This document shows positions 1 to 8,926 of a DNA stretch of 64,000 nt, piece by piece (within the stretch, counting starts at the first letter, position 1; the number at the start of each line of letters is the position of its first letter). The stretch is from an uncultured Eubacteriales bacterium (lineage in GTDB: Bacteria; Bacillota; Clostridia; Peptostreptococcales; Anaerovoracaceae), in the NCBI GenBank assembly GCA_902795135.1, contig CADBJW010000005.1, positions 44,435 through 108,434 of the forward strand, written 5' to 3'. The notes beneath the pieces are model-generated. The model searched no databases, had not been told where the DNA came from, and was given only the letters and a program-made list of their open reading frames with translations. The position numbers and the translations under genes are program-made.

Positions 1-220
1 GGACTTGAGAGAATCCGGCTCCATCGAACAGGATGCGGATATCGTCATCTTCCTGTACCGGGATGAGTATTATAACGAAGATACCGACGCGCCCGGAGAA
101 TGCGAAGTGATTCTGGCAAAACAAAGAAGCGGCCCGACGGGAGTGGTCAAAGTCGCTTGGCTGGATAAAATCACGAAATTCGTTGACAGTGCAGGTTCAG
201 GTGCCATTCCTATGTATTGA
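1..220 (+). CDS. dnaB: Replicative DNA helicase DnaB, C-terminal end (partial)
   Basis: This is the last ~73 codons of a RecA-fold replicative helicase; the start lies outside the window. The stretch DLRESGSIEQDADIV, then FLYRDEYY and the end motif KQRSGPTG with a basic/aromatic tail, is typical of the DnaB C-terminal ATPase core. DnaB is the hexameric ring that unwinds DNA ahead of the replisome. It is followed after 12 nt by a DnaD-type primosomal gene, which suggests co-transcription of helicase and loader functions. No anomaly is visible in this piece. Confidence 0.95.
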   Translation, partial: DLRESGSIEQDADIVIFLYRDEYYNEDTDAPGECEVILAKQRSGPTGVVKVAWLDKITKFVDSAGSGAIPMY

Positions 221-232
221 TAGGGAGAATAG

Positions 233-1507
233 ATGGATTTCAGACGAGAAAAGGTAAAGGATTATTTTCTACTGGACACCAACGTAGAAAATATGTTTAT
301 AAATGAATATATGGTATCAGCGCCGGGAGAATATGTGAAAGTATATCTCTTTGCTTTGATGTATGCAGATTTAGGGGACTCCATCTCTAACGAACTCATC
401 GCAAAGCATTTGAATATGGATCATGAAGATGTTCTCAAAGCCTGGACGTATTGGGAGAAAATGGGCATCATCCGAAAACTCTATCGTGATCCGGGCAACA
501 AATTCGATTACGGCGTTGAATTTGTTATGCTCAAAGAACAGCTCTACGGAGAGCAGATGCAACCGACTCCGACGGCAAGCCAAGGCATCAGCGCAATGAT
601 GGCAGACGAAGAAATCAAGACCATGTTCTCAGACATCGAAAAGATTCTGGGCAGGACATTGAACAGCTCGGAAGTTCGACAAATCAATGCCTGGACGTCG
701 GATTACCAGGCAACACCTGAGTTGGTCGCCTATTGCTTTGAATATTGCTACGACAAGAAAAAGTCATCGCTCAAACTCAATTACGTGGAAGCGGTGGTGA
801 AAAACTGGGTCGAGCAGGGGCTGCGCACCGCCATTGACGTAGAAAAGTATTTCAGCGAAATGGACAAAAAGCAGTATCTGCACAAGCGGGTGTTCAAGGC
901 CCTTGGATTTAACCGAAACGCCACCGAGGAAGAGAAGCGGATCATGAACCGGTGGTTTGGGGAAATGGGATTTACCATCGATACCGTTCTGGAGGCATGC
1001 AGCAGAACCTCTGGCATATCCAGTCCGAACATCAACTACGTGAACCGGGTGCTGGAAAACTGGAGAGAAGAAGGCAAGGTAGGAACGACACACAGCAGTA
1101 AAGAGGTTTCCACGAGCGAAATCAATCAATATTATGAAACCCTGCGGAATCTGGAATTTGCAGAAGCAGAAGCCAGACGGGAAACGGTATACGAACGGAT
1201 CCCGAGAATCCGTGAAATCGAAGAGGAACTCAACCGCCTGAATTCGGAGATCTCTAAGATCATCATTTCCAACGCGGTGAATAAAAAAGAAGCAATGAGT
1301 GAAATCAAGGAGACCATCAGCTCACTGAATGCAGAGCATGCCTTTCTGCTTACGGACAACGGGTTTGAACTTGATTACATGGATATACATTACACTTGCC
1401 CGGACTGTAAAGATACCGGCGTACTTGAAACAGGAGAAAAGTGTCAATGCTTTGGAGAAGTAACGAGGGAAAAGATCCAGCTATTAATGGAGAAGATCAA
1501 CAATTAA
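233..1507 (+). CDS. DnaD-domain primosomal protein with DnaI/DnaC-type N-terminal zinc domain at its C-terminus
   Basis: A 424-residue protein. Residues ~1-110 look like the DnaD winged-helix (DDBH1) domain. Two DDBH2-type domains follow, each ending in the NYV-x2-V-x2-NW signature (around residues 184 and 268). Residues ~310-424 hold a coiled region and four cysteines (C389, C392, C404, C406; CPDCKDTG then KCQC). This matches the helicase-binding N-terminal domain of DnaI/DnaC helicase loaders, but no AAA+ ATPase domain follows. DnaD proteins remodel origin DNA and recruit helicase. I infer that this protein merges the recruiter with the helicase-contacting part of the loader. Start: ATG after GGGAGA. 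The next gene starts inside its 3' end. Confidence 0.85.
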   Translation: MDFRREKVKDYFLLDTNVENMFINEYMVSAPGEYVKVYLFALMYADLGDSISNELIAKHLNMDHEDVLKAWTYWEKMGIIRKLYRDPGNKFDYGVEFVMLKEQLYGEQMQPTPTASQGISAMMADEEIKTMFSDIEKILGRTLNSSEVRQINAWTSDYQATPELVAYCFEYCYDKKKSSLKLNYVEAVVKNWVEQGLRTAIDVEKYFSEMDKKQYLHKRVFKALGFNRNATEEEKRIMNRWFGEMGFTIDTVLEACSRTSGISSPNINYVNRVLENWREEGKVGTTHSSKEVSTSEINQYYETLRNLEFAEAEARRETVYERIPRIREIEEELNRLNSEISKIIISNAVNKKEAMSEIKETISSLNAEHAFLLTDNGFELDYMDIHYTCPDCKDTGVLETGEKCQCFGEVTREKIQLLMEKINN

Positions 1508-3993
1508 ATACGACGCCCCAGGATCAGTCTGAAGCAGCCAAAAAAGCCCTCGATGAAGTGAAAGATCTGAAAGAAGTGATCGACTCACTGAAAGCCAAAC
1601 GAGAAGACATCGAGAGCTTGCCACAGAACATCCTGTCAAAGAGTGAAACAAAGGCAGCGCAGGGGCAGGCCGGAACAGACAAAGAGGCTGTTGAAGCGGC
1701 GCAGCAGGCGATTCTGAAACAAGCACTGAAAGACGCCCACGAACGGGAGATCGAAGAGGAAAAGCTGAAGCGGCGCGAAGAACAGTGGCTTTTGGACCAG
1801 AAAGAAGCCGAAGAGGCACAGCGCAGGCTAGCCGAAAAGAAACGGGAGACCCAAAGGCTCCGGCAGGTTCAGATCGAAGCTGAGCGAAAAGCGGCGGCAG
1901 TAAAGAGAAAGCAAAAGCTGAATGCCATCGAAGCCTCTAAGAGAGAAAAGAAAGACGAACTCCCGCCACAGATCATCGCGCAGAGAGAAGCGGAGATCAT
2001 GGAAAAGCGCCGGCTTGAGCTGGAAAAGAAACGGCAGAGCGGCAGGGAAAAGCTTTTGGCGCAGCAACGAAAGATTCTCGCCCAGCAGAGAAAAATGCTG
2101 CTGGAGGAACAGCGTAAGATCGAAGAGCAGAAGCGAAAAGAGCAGGAACTGCAGCGGAAGCGGGAGCGGCAGCTTTTGATCGAACAGGAGCGGCGCCTCC
2201 AGAGAGAGCGGCGCGAACAGGCAGACGCCGAAATCAGAAAGATCAAAGCCGAACAGGAAGCACAGCGAAGGGCGCAGAGAAGAGAAAAGGCGAAGAAGCT
2301 GAAAGAGGAGCGAGCACGCAAGTCAGAAATCCGACGACAGCGAAAGCTGGTTGACCACTCTGCAGAACTGGGCGGCGGCATCGTCAATGTCCATGGAGTG
2401 ACCGTCAAGACGGAAATCGAACCGGTCGCTGCTTTTTCATGGAAAGATTTGTTCGGAATCGTCACGAGAAAGGAAAAACGGGAAGTCAACTCCGAAGAAG
2501 AACTCCGGGAGCTTTTGGAAGAAAAAGAACGGGCGAAGGAAGAAGCACGGCAGGTTGCGGCCAGACTGTCACAGCTCAAACGGGTGCGGCGTGAAAACAG
2601 CGCCCTGGGCAGACGGTATCTGGCGTTTATGGAATTCTGCAACCGGAAGAAAAAGCCACTTCTCGTTGCGTTGGCAGGCGTACTGATGGCCGTTGTCGGA
2701 CTAGCCGGCGTCATCAACTACTTTACCGTATTTGAATACTCCTATAACGGACAGGCCCTTGGATATGTAAACGATAAGGATAACGTGATACAGATTACCG
2801 ATATCGTGCAAAGGGCTTTGACGGAAGACAAGAATCTAAGAGTCGTTATCGATGCGAGGAAGGATATTAGCTTCCGACGGATTACCGATTTTCATAAGGA
2901 ACACACCGTCGACACTTCCGATGACGTTTTGCGGCGGCTGACCTACATGGGAGATTTGAACGTTAAGGCATATGGAATCTACATCGATGGCAAGAAAGCC
3001 GGAACCGTCCGTGACAAGGAGACCGCGGCAAATGTATTGCAAGCCATCAAAGATAAATACAAAAGCGATAAAGAAGGAACCAAAATCGAAGAAGCGGTTA
3101 TCGTCGAAAACATTCAGGTCAAAAGAATCAACTCGGATCTGGGCGATATCAACTCCCAGGACGGCATGGTGAACATCCTTTGCACCAGCGGCCAGAAAGA
3201 ATCGGTTCATAAAGTTGTGGTCGGGGAGACGCTGGCGGATATTGCCACCGATTACGGAACGACAGAAAAAAATCTGTTGCGGGATAATCCGAACGTGGAT
3301 CCGAAGAAACTGGAAGTCGGCAGTTCTCTGATCATCAAAACCAACGGACCAATCATGACGGTCAAGATGACCGAGGTCCGGACTTATGAAGAAAAAATCA
3401 AATACGAGACAGAAACCATAAAAGACAAGGACATGTATGAGGATACCACTGAAATCGAGCAGAAAGGTAAGAACGGACGCATGTCACGGGTCGACCGAAC
3501 CGTTTCGGTAAATGGCGAAGTCATCGAAACAAAGAACCTGAAATCCGAAGTAACCAAAGAACCGGTCAAGAAAATCGTGCGCATCGGTACGAAGGAACGG
3601 CCGCCAACTGTCGGATCCGGCAAGTTTATCTGGCCGGCAAAGGAAGGCACATATACCGTCACTTCGGAATTCAAGTGGCGTTGGGGCAGACATCATGACG
3701 GCATCGACATGGGATGCAGACAAGGCAATGTCGTCATGGCAGCCGATGGAGGTACCGTAACCTATGCCGGATACATGGGCGGTTATGGAAATCTGGTCAT
3801 TATCGACCATCAAAACGGCATGGAGTCCTATTACGGACACAACAGCAGCCTGACCGTTAGCGTCGGCGATAAGGTTTTCCAGGGACAGCAGATCGCATAC
3901 TCCGGGAATACCGGACGAAGTACCGGCCCGCACATCCACTTTGGAATCAAGGTGAACGGTTCATTTGTAAATCCAAGAGAGTATTTGCCATAA
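1441..3993 (+). CDS. Membrane-anchored M23 metallopeptidase with cytoplasmic coiled coil, LysM and G5 domains
   Basis: An ~850-residue protein. Residues ~1-400 are a very K/E/R/Q-rich coiled coil with no signal peptide. A transmembrane segment lies at ~403-425. Outside follow a mixed region, a LysM domain (~590-637), a G5-like domain (~638-720) and a C-terminal peptidase M23 domain (~730-850). The zinc motifs are present: H752-x3-D756 and H831-x-H833. This predicts a peptidoglycan endopeptidase or EnvC-like activator whose long cytoplasmic arm could link wall cleavage to an internal partner. The start is uncertain: GTG 1441 and ATG 1447 both sit behind AGGAG at 1432-1436, and both overlap the upstream dnaD-like gene by about 60 nt in another frame. 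divIC follows, which fits a role in division. Confidence 0.85.
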   Translation: MSMLWRSNEGKDPAINGEDQQLNTTPQDQSEAAKKALDEVKDLKEVIDSLKAKREDIESLPQNILSKSETKAAQGQAGTDKEAVEAAQQAILKQALKDAHEREIEEEKLKRREEQWLLDQKEAEEAQRRLAEKKRETQRLRQVQIEAERKAAAVKRKQKLNAIEASKREKKDELPPQIIAQREAEIMEKRRLELEKKRQSGREKLLAQQRKILAQQRKMLLEEQRKIEEQKRKEQELQRKRERQLLIEQERRLQRERREQADAEIRKIKAEQEAQRRAQRREKAKKLKEERARKSEIRRQRKLVDHSAELGGGIVNVHGVTVKTEIEPVAAFSWKDLFGIVTRKEKREVNSEEELRELLEEKERAKEEARQVAARLSQLKRVRRENSALGRRYLAFMEFCNRKKKPLLVALAGVLMAVVGLAGVINYFTVFEYSYNGQALGYVNDKDNVIQITDIVQRALTEDKNLRVVIDARKDISFRRITDFHKEHTVDTSDDVLRRLTYMGDLNVKAYGIYIDGKKAGTVRDKETAANVLQAIKDKYKSDKEGTKIEEAVIVENIQVKRINSDLGDINSQDGMVNILCTSGQKESVHKVVVGETLADIATDYGTTEKNLLRDNPNVDPKKLEVGSSLIIKTNGPIMTVKMTEVRTYEEKIKYETETIKDKDMYEDTTEIEQKGKNGRMSRVDRTVSVNGEVIETKNLKSEVTKEPVKKIVRIGTKERPPTVGSGKFIWPAKEGTYTVTSEFKWRWGRHHDGIDMGCRQGNVVMAADGGTVTYAGYMGGYGNLVIIDHQNGMESYYGHNSSLTVSVGDKVFQGQQIAYSGNTGRSTGPHIHFGIKVNGSFVNPREYLP

Positions 3994-4005
3994 AGGGATT
4001 CGAGG

Positions 4006-4452
4006 ATGAAAAAGACAAGAAGAAGCAGGGAATTTAAGAACAACAGCAAAGTCATCGACATGGAAGACGCCCGCCGAGAGCGTCAGGAAAAACGTCAGGA
4101 GCAACGGGAAGAGGCCGAGCGGAAACAGTCCCAGGCCGAAGAACGGAAATTGAGACGCAAAAGAGCGCTGCGAAAAAAGCAGAGCCGCAGACGACTCACC
4201 GTCATCCTGATTGCGCTGGCTCTGATTGTGCTGCTCTGTTTCAGCCTTGTGGGCATTGCAAAACTCAAGGCCAAAGAGCACGAGATGCTGGAACAGCAGG
4301 AGCAGCTGAAGCAGGAAAAGGCCGACCTTGAGAAAGAGCTCAAGGATACGAACGACGAAGAAAACATTGAAGAAGAAGCCAGAAGCAAATTGAAACTGAT
4401 CAAACCGGGTGAGACGATTTATGTGCCGGAAGACGAGTCCCGCTATGAATAA
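4006..4452 (+). CDS. divIC: Septum formation initiator DivIC/FtsB-like protein
   Basis: A 148-residue bitopic protein. It has a basic, charged cytoplasmic N-terminus (~65 residues), one transmembrane helix (about residues 66-86, LTVILIALALIVLLCFSLVG), an extracellular coiled coil, and the family end signature EEEARSKLKLIKPGETIYV. DivIC/FtsB proteins form a trimer with FtsL and DivIB/FtsQ to activate septal wall synthesis. The gene lies 12 nt behind the M23 wall peptidase gene. Its stop overlaps the rnmV start by 8 nt, so translation is probably coupled. The highly charged N-terminal arm is longer than in many homologues. Confidence 0.9.
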   Translation: MKKTRRSREFKNNSKVIDMEDARRERQEKRQEQREEAERKQSQAEERKLRRKRALRKKQSRRRLTVILIALALIVLLCFSLVGIAKLKAKEHEMLEQQEQLKQEKADLEKELKDTNDEENIEEEARSKLKLIKPGETIYVPEDESRYE

Positions 4453-5011
4453 GATCAAAGAAACGATCATCGTCGAAGGAAGGGACGATACGGCAGCTAT
4501 CCGGAGAAGCGTGGATGCGCTGACCATCGAAACACACGGATATGGCATACGGCCGGAAACCTGGGATCTGATTGCCGCGGCCTATGAAAAGACAGGAATC
4601 ATCGTCTTTACCGATCCGGATCATGCAGGAGCGCAGATCCGAAGCCGGATCATGAAGCGGTTTCCACGGGCCGGGCAGGCCTTTCTGGATGTTGGTGATG
4701 CCGAAAAAGACGGCGATATCGGCATCGAGAATGCCACGCCGGAGAGCATCCAACGCGCTCTCGCAAAAGCACATGTCACACAGTGTGACAAGGAAGATGC
4801 AGAGCTAACCATGGAAGATATGGTTTTCTGGGGGCTTGCCGGATGCGATGGTGCATCGGAGCGGCGCCGCACCGTGGGGAAACATTTCGGCATCGGATAC
4901 GCCAACAGCAAAACCTTTCTGGCAAGGCTCAATAACTTTGGCATCAAGAGGAACGAGATAGATGAACTTACACTCACCATCAGCGATCAAAGACTTACAG
5001 AGAAAGCATGA
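4445..5011 (+). CDS. rnmV: Ribonuclease M5 (5S rRNA maturation)
   Basis: A 188-residue Toprim-domain nuclease. The start MNKIKETIIVEGRDD gives the Toprim glutamate (VEGRDD), and FTDPDHAGAQIR gives the DxD motif; the C-terminal part has the small RNase M5-specific domain. RNase M5 cuts double-stranded 5S rRNA precursor in Firmicutes, acting with ribosomal protein L18. I chose ATG 4445 over an in-frame upstream start at 4409 because homologues begin at this point. It overlaps divIC by 8 nt and ksgA by 50 nt. The rnmV-ksgA order is the classic Firmicute arrangement. Confidence 0.93.
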   Translation: MNKIKETIIVEGRDDTAAIRRSVDALTIETHGYGIRPETWDLIAAAYEKTGIIVFTDPDHAGAQIRSRIMKRFPRAGQAFLDVGDAEKDGDIGIENATPESIQRALAKAHVTQCDKEDAELTMEDMVFWGLAGCDGASERRRTVGKHFGIGYANSKTFLARLNNFGIKRNEIDELTLTISDQRLTEKA

Positions 5012-5846
5012 TTTCCAGCTATCCAAAAGCCTGGGACAGAATTTCATCACCGATCCGGGTGTAATCGACAGCATTGTGGAAGGGGCAGGAATCAAAGAGG
5101 ACGATCTGGTCATTGAGATCGGCCCGGGAATTGGCGTTCTGACGGCAGCCGCCGCAGAAGAAGCTGCGAAAGTCATTGCCATAGAAATCGACCGGAAACT
5201 CATTCCCGTGCTCAGAGAAACCCTGGGCGGATATGAGAATGTGGAAGTCATCAATCAGGATATCCTGAAAACGGACTTAAATGAAATCATAGAAGAACAA
5301 AGGGCGGCCGGAGCTTTTGCAGGAGCCGTTCGAATCATTGGCAATCTGCCTTATTACATTACAACACCAATCATCATGCAGATCCTGGAAAGCGGCGTGA
5401 AAGCAGACAGTGTGACGGTCATGATGCAAAAGGAAGTTGCCGACCGAATCAAGTCCGGACCGGGAACAAAAGCCTATGGCGCAATTTCTGTAGCCGTGCA
5501 GTATTACTGCGATGTGGAAAAAGTCGTAGATGTTCCGAAATCCGTATTTATACCGCAGCCAAAGGTTGATTCGGCCGTGCTGAATTTTATCATTCGAAAA
5601 GAAAAGGCAGCGGAATTAAAAGAAGAAAAACTGTTTTTCGCATGTATTCGAGCAGGATTTGGGAAACGACGCAAAACGCTTCTGAATTCACTGGCGGGAA
5701 CATGCGAACTGGATAAAGAGGGGATCCGGTGTGTGCTCGATGAAGCGGGAATCGATGCTTCAAGAAGGGCAGAGACACTTAGCATCAAGGAGTTTGCAGA
5801 TATCGCAAATATTATTGCAGACAAGGCAAAGAAAGCGGGGAAATAG
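4962..5846 (+). CDS. rsmA: 16S rRNA dimethyladenosine transferase KsgA/RsmA
   Basis: A 294-residue SAM-dependent methyltransferase that dimethylates two adjacent adenosines in helix 45 of 16S rRNA. Visible motifs are the N-terminal KSLGQNFITDP, the SAM-binding loop VIEIGPGIGVLT, the acidic end of strand beta-2 (AIEID), and the catalytic GNLPYYITTP. Length and motif order are standard. ATG 4962 is preceded by AGAGGA at 4947-4952, inside the rnmV reading frame. The stop codon touches the next start (TAGATG), so the following sulfatase gene is likely in the same transcript. Confidence 0.95.
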   Translation: MNLHSPSAIKDLQRKHDFQLSKSLGQNFITDPGVIDSIVEGAGIKEDDLVIEIGPGIGVLTAAAAEEAAKVIAIEIDRKLIPVLRETLGGYENVEVINQDILKTDLNEIIEEQRAAGAFAGAVRIIGNLPYYITTPIIMQILESGVKADSVTVMMQKEVADRIKSGPGTKAYGAISVAVQYYCDVEKVVDVPKSVFIPQPKVDSAVLNFIIRKEKAAELKEEKLFFACIRAGFGKRRKTLLNSLAGTCELDKEGIRCVLDEAGIDASRRAETLSIKEFADIANIIADKAKKAGK

Positions 5847-7835
5847 ATGGACAAACTGAAAGGTGCCTGTAAAAAAATAGCGAAACAGCACATACTGCTT
5901 CTGTTTATCATGGCAGTGCTTTTGAATTTGATTATAGAAACTCTTGGCAGACACTCACTCATTGAAAGTTGTCTGTTTCTGGTGCAGCATCCATTGGTCT
6001 ATTTCTGCAATACGATGCTGATCTTTGCGGTGCTTTCCATCGCGCTGTTTTTCCGGCGGCGGTTGTTTGCATCGATTATGCTTTCATTTTTATGGCTTGC
6101 TTTGGGAATCACCAATGGCGTGATTCTAGCAAACCGGATGACACCGTTCAACGTAAAGGATCTGAGCAATCTGAGCGAGGGTCTGTCGATTCTGACCAAT
6201 TACTTTACCAAAAAAACCCTGATCATTATCTGCGCGGCAATTGCCTTTCTGGTTCTGTTGATTATCTTCCTGTTCCGGAAACTGAAGCCGATGGAAGAAA
6301 AGGTCAAGTACGGGCGGACGATCGCGACCTTTGTGATCATTGTTATGATTACTTTGGGATCGATTACCGGCGGTATGCACAGCGGCGTACTGGATACGTT
6401 CTTCGGAAACCTGGCCTACGCGTACAGGGATAACGGGGTTCCATATTCCTTCCTCATTACCTGGGTAAAGACGGGAATCGATAAGCCAAAAGATTATTCG
6501 GACGAAATGATCACAGGACTGTTCTCGAAGGGAGAGCTTGGCAAGGATGGCATCTATACGCCGGGCGAAGACAAGGCGGACAGCAAAAAAGCGAAAAAGC
6601 CGAACATTGTCTTCCTCCAGCTGGAATCTTTCATTGATCCAACGATTGTAAAGGACGTTAAGTATTCCAAGGATCCGATGCCGTATTACAGGAAACTGAT
6701 GAAGGAATATTCCTCAGGATATATTACGGTACCGGCTGTTGGAGCGGGAACCGCAAACGTTGAATTTGAAGCAATCACAGGAATCAGCGCCAGGTTCTTT
6801 GGACCGGGCGAGTATCCTCATAAGAGCGTCCTGACCGAAAAGACCTGCGAAAGTTTACCGTACGATCTGAAGCAGATCGGATACACGACACACGCCATCC
6901 ACAATCACAGAGGCGCATTCTATAACAGAAATAAGGTATTCAGGAATTTGGGGTTTGACACCTTTACATGTCTGGAATACATGAACAATGTTATGAAGAC
7001 GCCAAAGAACTGGGCCAAGGATGCGCTGCTTACAGAGTGTATCCTCGACGCGCTGAACAGCAGTGAGGGTCCAGACTACATTTACACCATTTCCGTTCAG
7101 GGCCATGGCAAATACCCGACGGAAGAAGTTCTGACCAATCCGGAAATCAAGGTAACCGAGGCGCCAAATGAAGAAAAGAAGTGGGCCTATGAATATTACG
7201 CAAATCAGGTCTACGAAATGGATCTTTTCGTAAAGGAACTGACCGATACACTCAAGGACTACGATGAAGATGTGGTTTTGGTTATGTACGGAGACCACCT
7301 GCCGGCGCTGGATATGACTGAAGAAGAAATAAAGACAGGGGATCTGTATAAGACAGAATACATTGTCTGGAGTAACTTCGGCCTTAAGAAAAAGGATGGA
7401 GACACCTACGCTTATGAAGTCGGGCCGGAGCTTTTGAAGCGGCTGGGAATCAGTTCCGGTATGTTGACGAAGTATCATCAGAACCATAAGAAAGACAAAA
7501 ACTACAAAGCCAATTTGGAAGCATTATCTTACGATATGCTTTACGGCAAAGAATATATCTATGGAGGAAAGAACCCATATAAGCCATCGGATATGAAGAT
7601 GGGCGTCAAAGAAATCAAGATCGATGAAGTGGTTCAGATTGGTGAGAAATATTACATCAAGGGACAGAACTTCACGGAATTCAGTAAGATCTCTCTCGAT
7701 GGAAAAGTCCTGAACACTGTTTACCTGGGACCAACCATTCTGGTTCTCAACGAGGAAGTGGATCCGAACGATGTGGACAAGATGAAGGTCAGTCAGGTGG
7801 AAAAGAACAAAGAGATTCTCAGCACGACCGAATAG
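5847..7835 (+). CDS. LTA-synthase-family membrane sulfatase (phosphoglycerol transferase-like)
   Basis: A 662-residue protein. About five transmembrane segments fill residues ~15-190. An extracellular alkaline-phosphatase/sulfatase-fold domain follows (~245-560). Metal and nucleophile motifs are visible: NIVFLQLESFIDP, then GAGTANVEFEAITG with T302 at the position of the LtaS nucleophile threonine, and VLVMYGDHLPALD near the end of the fold. The last ~70 residues form a small beta-rich, IPT-like tail (EIKIDEVVQIGEKYYIKGQNF). The family makes the glycerol-phosphate chain of lipoteichoic acid or related polymers at the outer membrane face. The exact polymer cannot be told from sequence. Confidence 0.9.
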   Translation: MDKLKGACKKIAKQHILLLFIMAVLLNLIIETLGRHSLIESCLFLVQHPLVYFCNTMLIFAVLSIALFFRRRLFASIMLSFLWLALGITNGVILANRMTPFNVKDLSNLSEGLSILTNYFTKKTLIIICAAIAFLVLLIIFLFRKLKPMEEKVKYGRTIATFVIIVMITLGSITGGMHSGVLDTFFGNLAYAYRDNGVPYSFLITWVKTGIDKPKDYSDEMITGLFSKGELGKDGIYTPGEDKADSKKAKKPNIVFLQLESFIDPTIVKDVKYSKDPMPYYRKLMKEYSSGYITVPAVGAGTANVEFEAITGISARFFGPGEYPHKSVLTEKTCESLPYDLKQIGYTTHAIHNHRGAFYNRNKVFRNLGFDTFTCLEYMNNVMKTPKNWAKDALLTECILDALNSSEGPDYIYTISVQGHGKYPTEEVLTNPEIKVTEAPNEEKKWAYEYYANQVYEMDLFVKELTDTLKDYDEDVVLVMYGDHLPALDMTEEEIKTGDLYKTEYIVWSNFGLKKKDGDTYAYEVGPELLKRLGISSGMLTKYHQNHKKDKNYKANLEALSYDMLYGKEYIYGGKNPYKPSDMKMGVKEIKIDEVVQIGEKYYIKGQNFTEFSKISLDGKVLNTVYLGPTILVLNEEVDPNDVDKMKVSQVEKNKEILSTTE

Positions 7836-7856
7836 TACAAGACGAGGAATAGGGCT

Positions 7857-8417
7857 ATGCGAAAAGTCAAAGTACCAACATTGGAAACGGAGCGTCTGAC
7901 CCTCCGAATGTGGGAGAAAAAAGACGCCGCACAGTTATACGACTACGCGAAAGACCCGGATGTGGGACCGAATGCCGGTTGGAAGCCACATTCCAGCCCG
8001 GGGGAGTCTCGGCTGATCATCGATACGCTCTTTCGCGTGAATGAAACCTGGGCCATTGTTGAAAAAGAAACGGGAATCGTGATTGGCAGCATCGGACTGG
8101 AACCGGACAAGTACAGACCGGGCGTTGCCAGTCGGGAGATGGGCTATTCTCTGGCCAAAAGCAGATGGGGCAGAGGCTATATGACAGAGGCCGCAGCCAG
8201 GCTGATTCAGTATGCTTTTGAGACTTTGAAACTGGAGATTCTGATGATCCGGACCAGCGAGACGAACATCCGGAGCCAAAGGGTCATCGAAAAAAGCGGC
8301 TTTACCTATGAAGGGACCCTGCGCTACGCATATAGAATGTACAATGGCCAAATTCGGGAAGTCCGGTGTTACTCCATGCTGAGAGATGAATATTTCAAAA
8401 AGGGAGCATCTTGCTAG
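7857..8417 (+). CDS. GNAT N-acetyltransferase, RimJ/RimL type
   Basis: A 186-residue acetyltransferase. LETERLTLRMW at the N-terminus is the RimJ/RimL family signature. The acetyl-CoA loop region is GYSLAKSRWGRGYMTEA, and RSQRVIEKSGFTYEG is the usual C-terminal motif. Relatives acetylate ribosomal protein N-termini or small amines; the substrate here is unknown. It lies 21 nt behind the LTA-synthase-like gene, and its 3' end contains the -35 element of the tadA promoter. Confidence 0.88.
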   Translation: MRKVKVPTLETERLTLRMWEKKDAAQLYDYAKDPDVGPNAGWKPHSSPGESRLIIDTLFRVNETWAIVEKETGIVIGSIGLEPDKYRPGVASREMGYSLAKSRWGRGYMTEAAARLIQYAFETLKLEILMIRTSETNIRSQRVIEKSGFTYEGTLRYAYRMYNGQIREVRCYSMLRDEYFKKGASC

Positions 8418-8439
8418 GCACCCTAAAATGTGGTAACAT
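8411..8439 (+). promoter_or_regulatory. Predicted sigma-A promoter of tadA
   Basis: TTGCTA (8411-8416), a 17-nt spacer and TAACAT (8434-8439), with TGG directly before the -10 giving an extended -10. It overlaps the stop codon of the upstream acetyltransferase gene and lies 10 nt before the chosen tadA start. Confidence 0.6.
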
Positions 8440-8449
8440 TGTAAAGCGT

Positions 8450-8926
8450 ATGAAAAAATATATGGTTGAGGCCTTAAATGAGGCGAAAAAAGCCGCGGAA
8501 ATGGGAGAGGTTCCCATTGGCGCGGTGATTGTCCGGGACGGAGAAATCATCGCCCAGGGCCACAATATGACAGAAACCCTCAAGGACCCTACGGCCCACG
8601 CGGAGATGATTGCCATCCGGCAGGCATCGGCAAAGCTAGGCGGATGGCGACTGACGGGCTGCAGTATGTATGTGACCGCAGAACCCTGCAGCATGTGCGC
8701 AGGTGCGATCGTATGGTCGAGGATCGAGAAACTGATTATCGGGACGATGGATCCAAAAGCCGGAGCCTGCGGATCTGTGTTTAACATCCCGCAGGACGAA
8801 AGACTCAATCATTTCGTAGAAATAGAGACCGGTATGATGAAAGAGCAGTGCTCACTCATCATGAAAGATTTTTTCAGGAAACTACGAAGCAACAATAAAG
8901 ATCAATCGGAGGAAGAACAACAATGA
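8450..8926 (+). CDS. tadA: tRNA adenosine(34) deaminase TadA
   Basis: A 158-residue zinc deaminase that converts A34 of tRNA-Arg(ACG) to inosine. The catalytic HAE motif (TAHAEMIAI) and the zinc motif PCSMC are both present. GAVIVRDGEIIAQGHN is the family's substrate-pocket strand region. The ORF opens at 8411, but homologues begin at about MKKYMVEAL, and the promoter at 8411-8439 overlaps the extra codons, so ATG 8450 is preferred. The stop overlaps the next start (ATGA), indicating translational coupling with the secreted Ig-like protein gene. Confidence 0.93.
   Translation: MKKYMVEALNEAKKAAEMGEVPIGAVIVRDGEIIAQGHNMTETLKDPTAHAEMIAIRQASAKLGGWRLTGCSMYVTAEPCSMCAGAIVWSRIEKLIIGTMDPKAGACGSVFNIPQDERLNHFVEIETGMMKEQCSLIMKDFFRKLRSNNKDQSEEEQQ

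Noticed and set aside
1869-2717. A Ser/Arg-rich 282-codon minus-strand frame
   Set aside because: It is the complement of the Lys/Glu coiled-coil codons of the M23 protein; low complexity explains the open frame.
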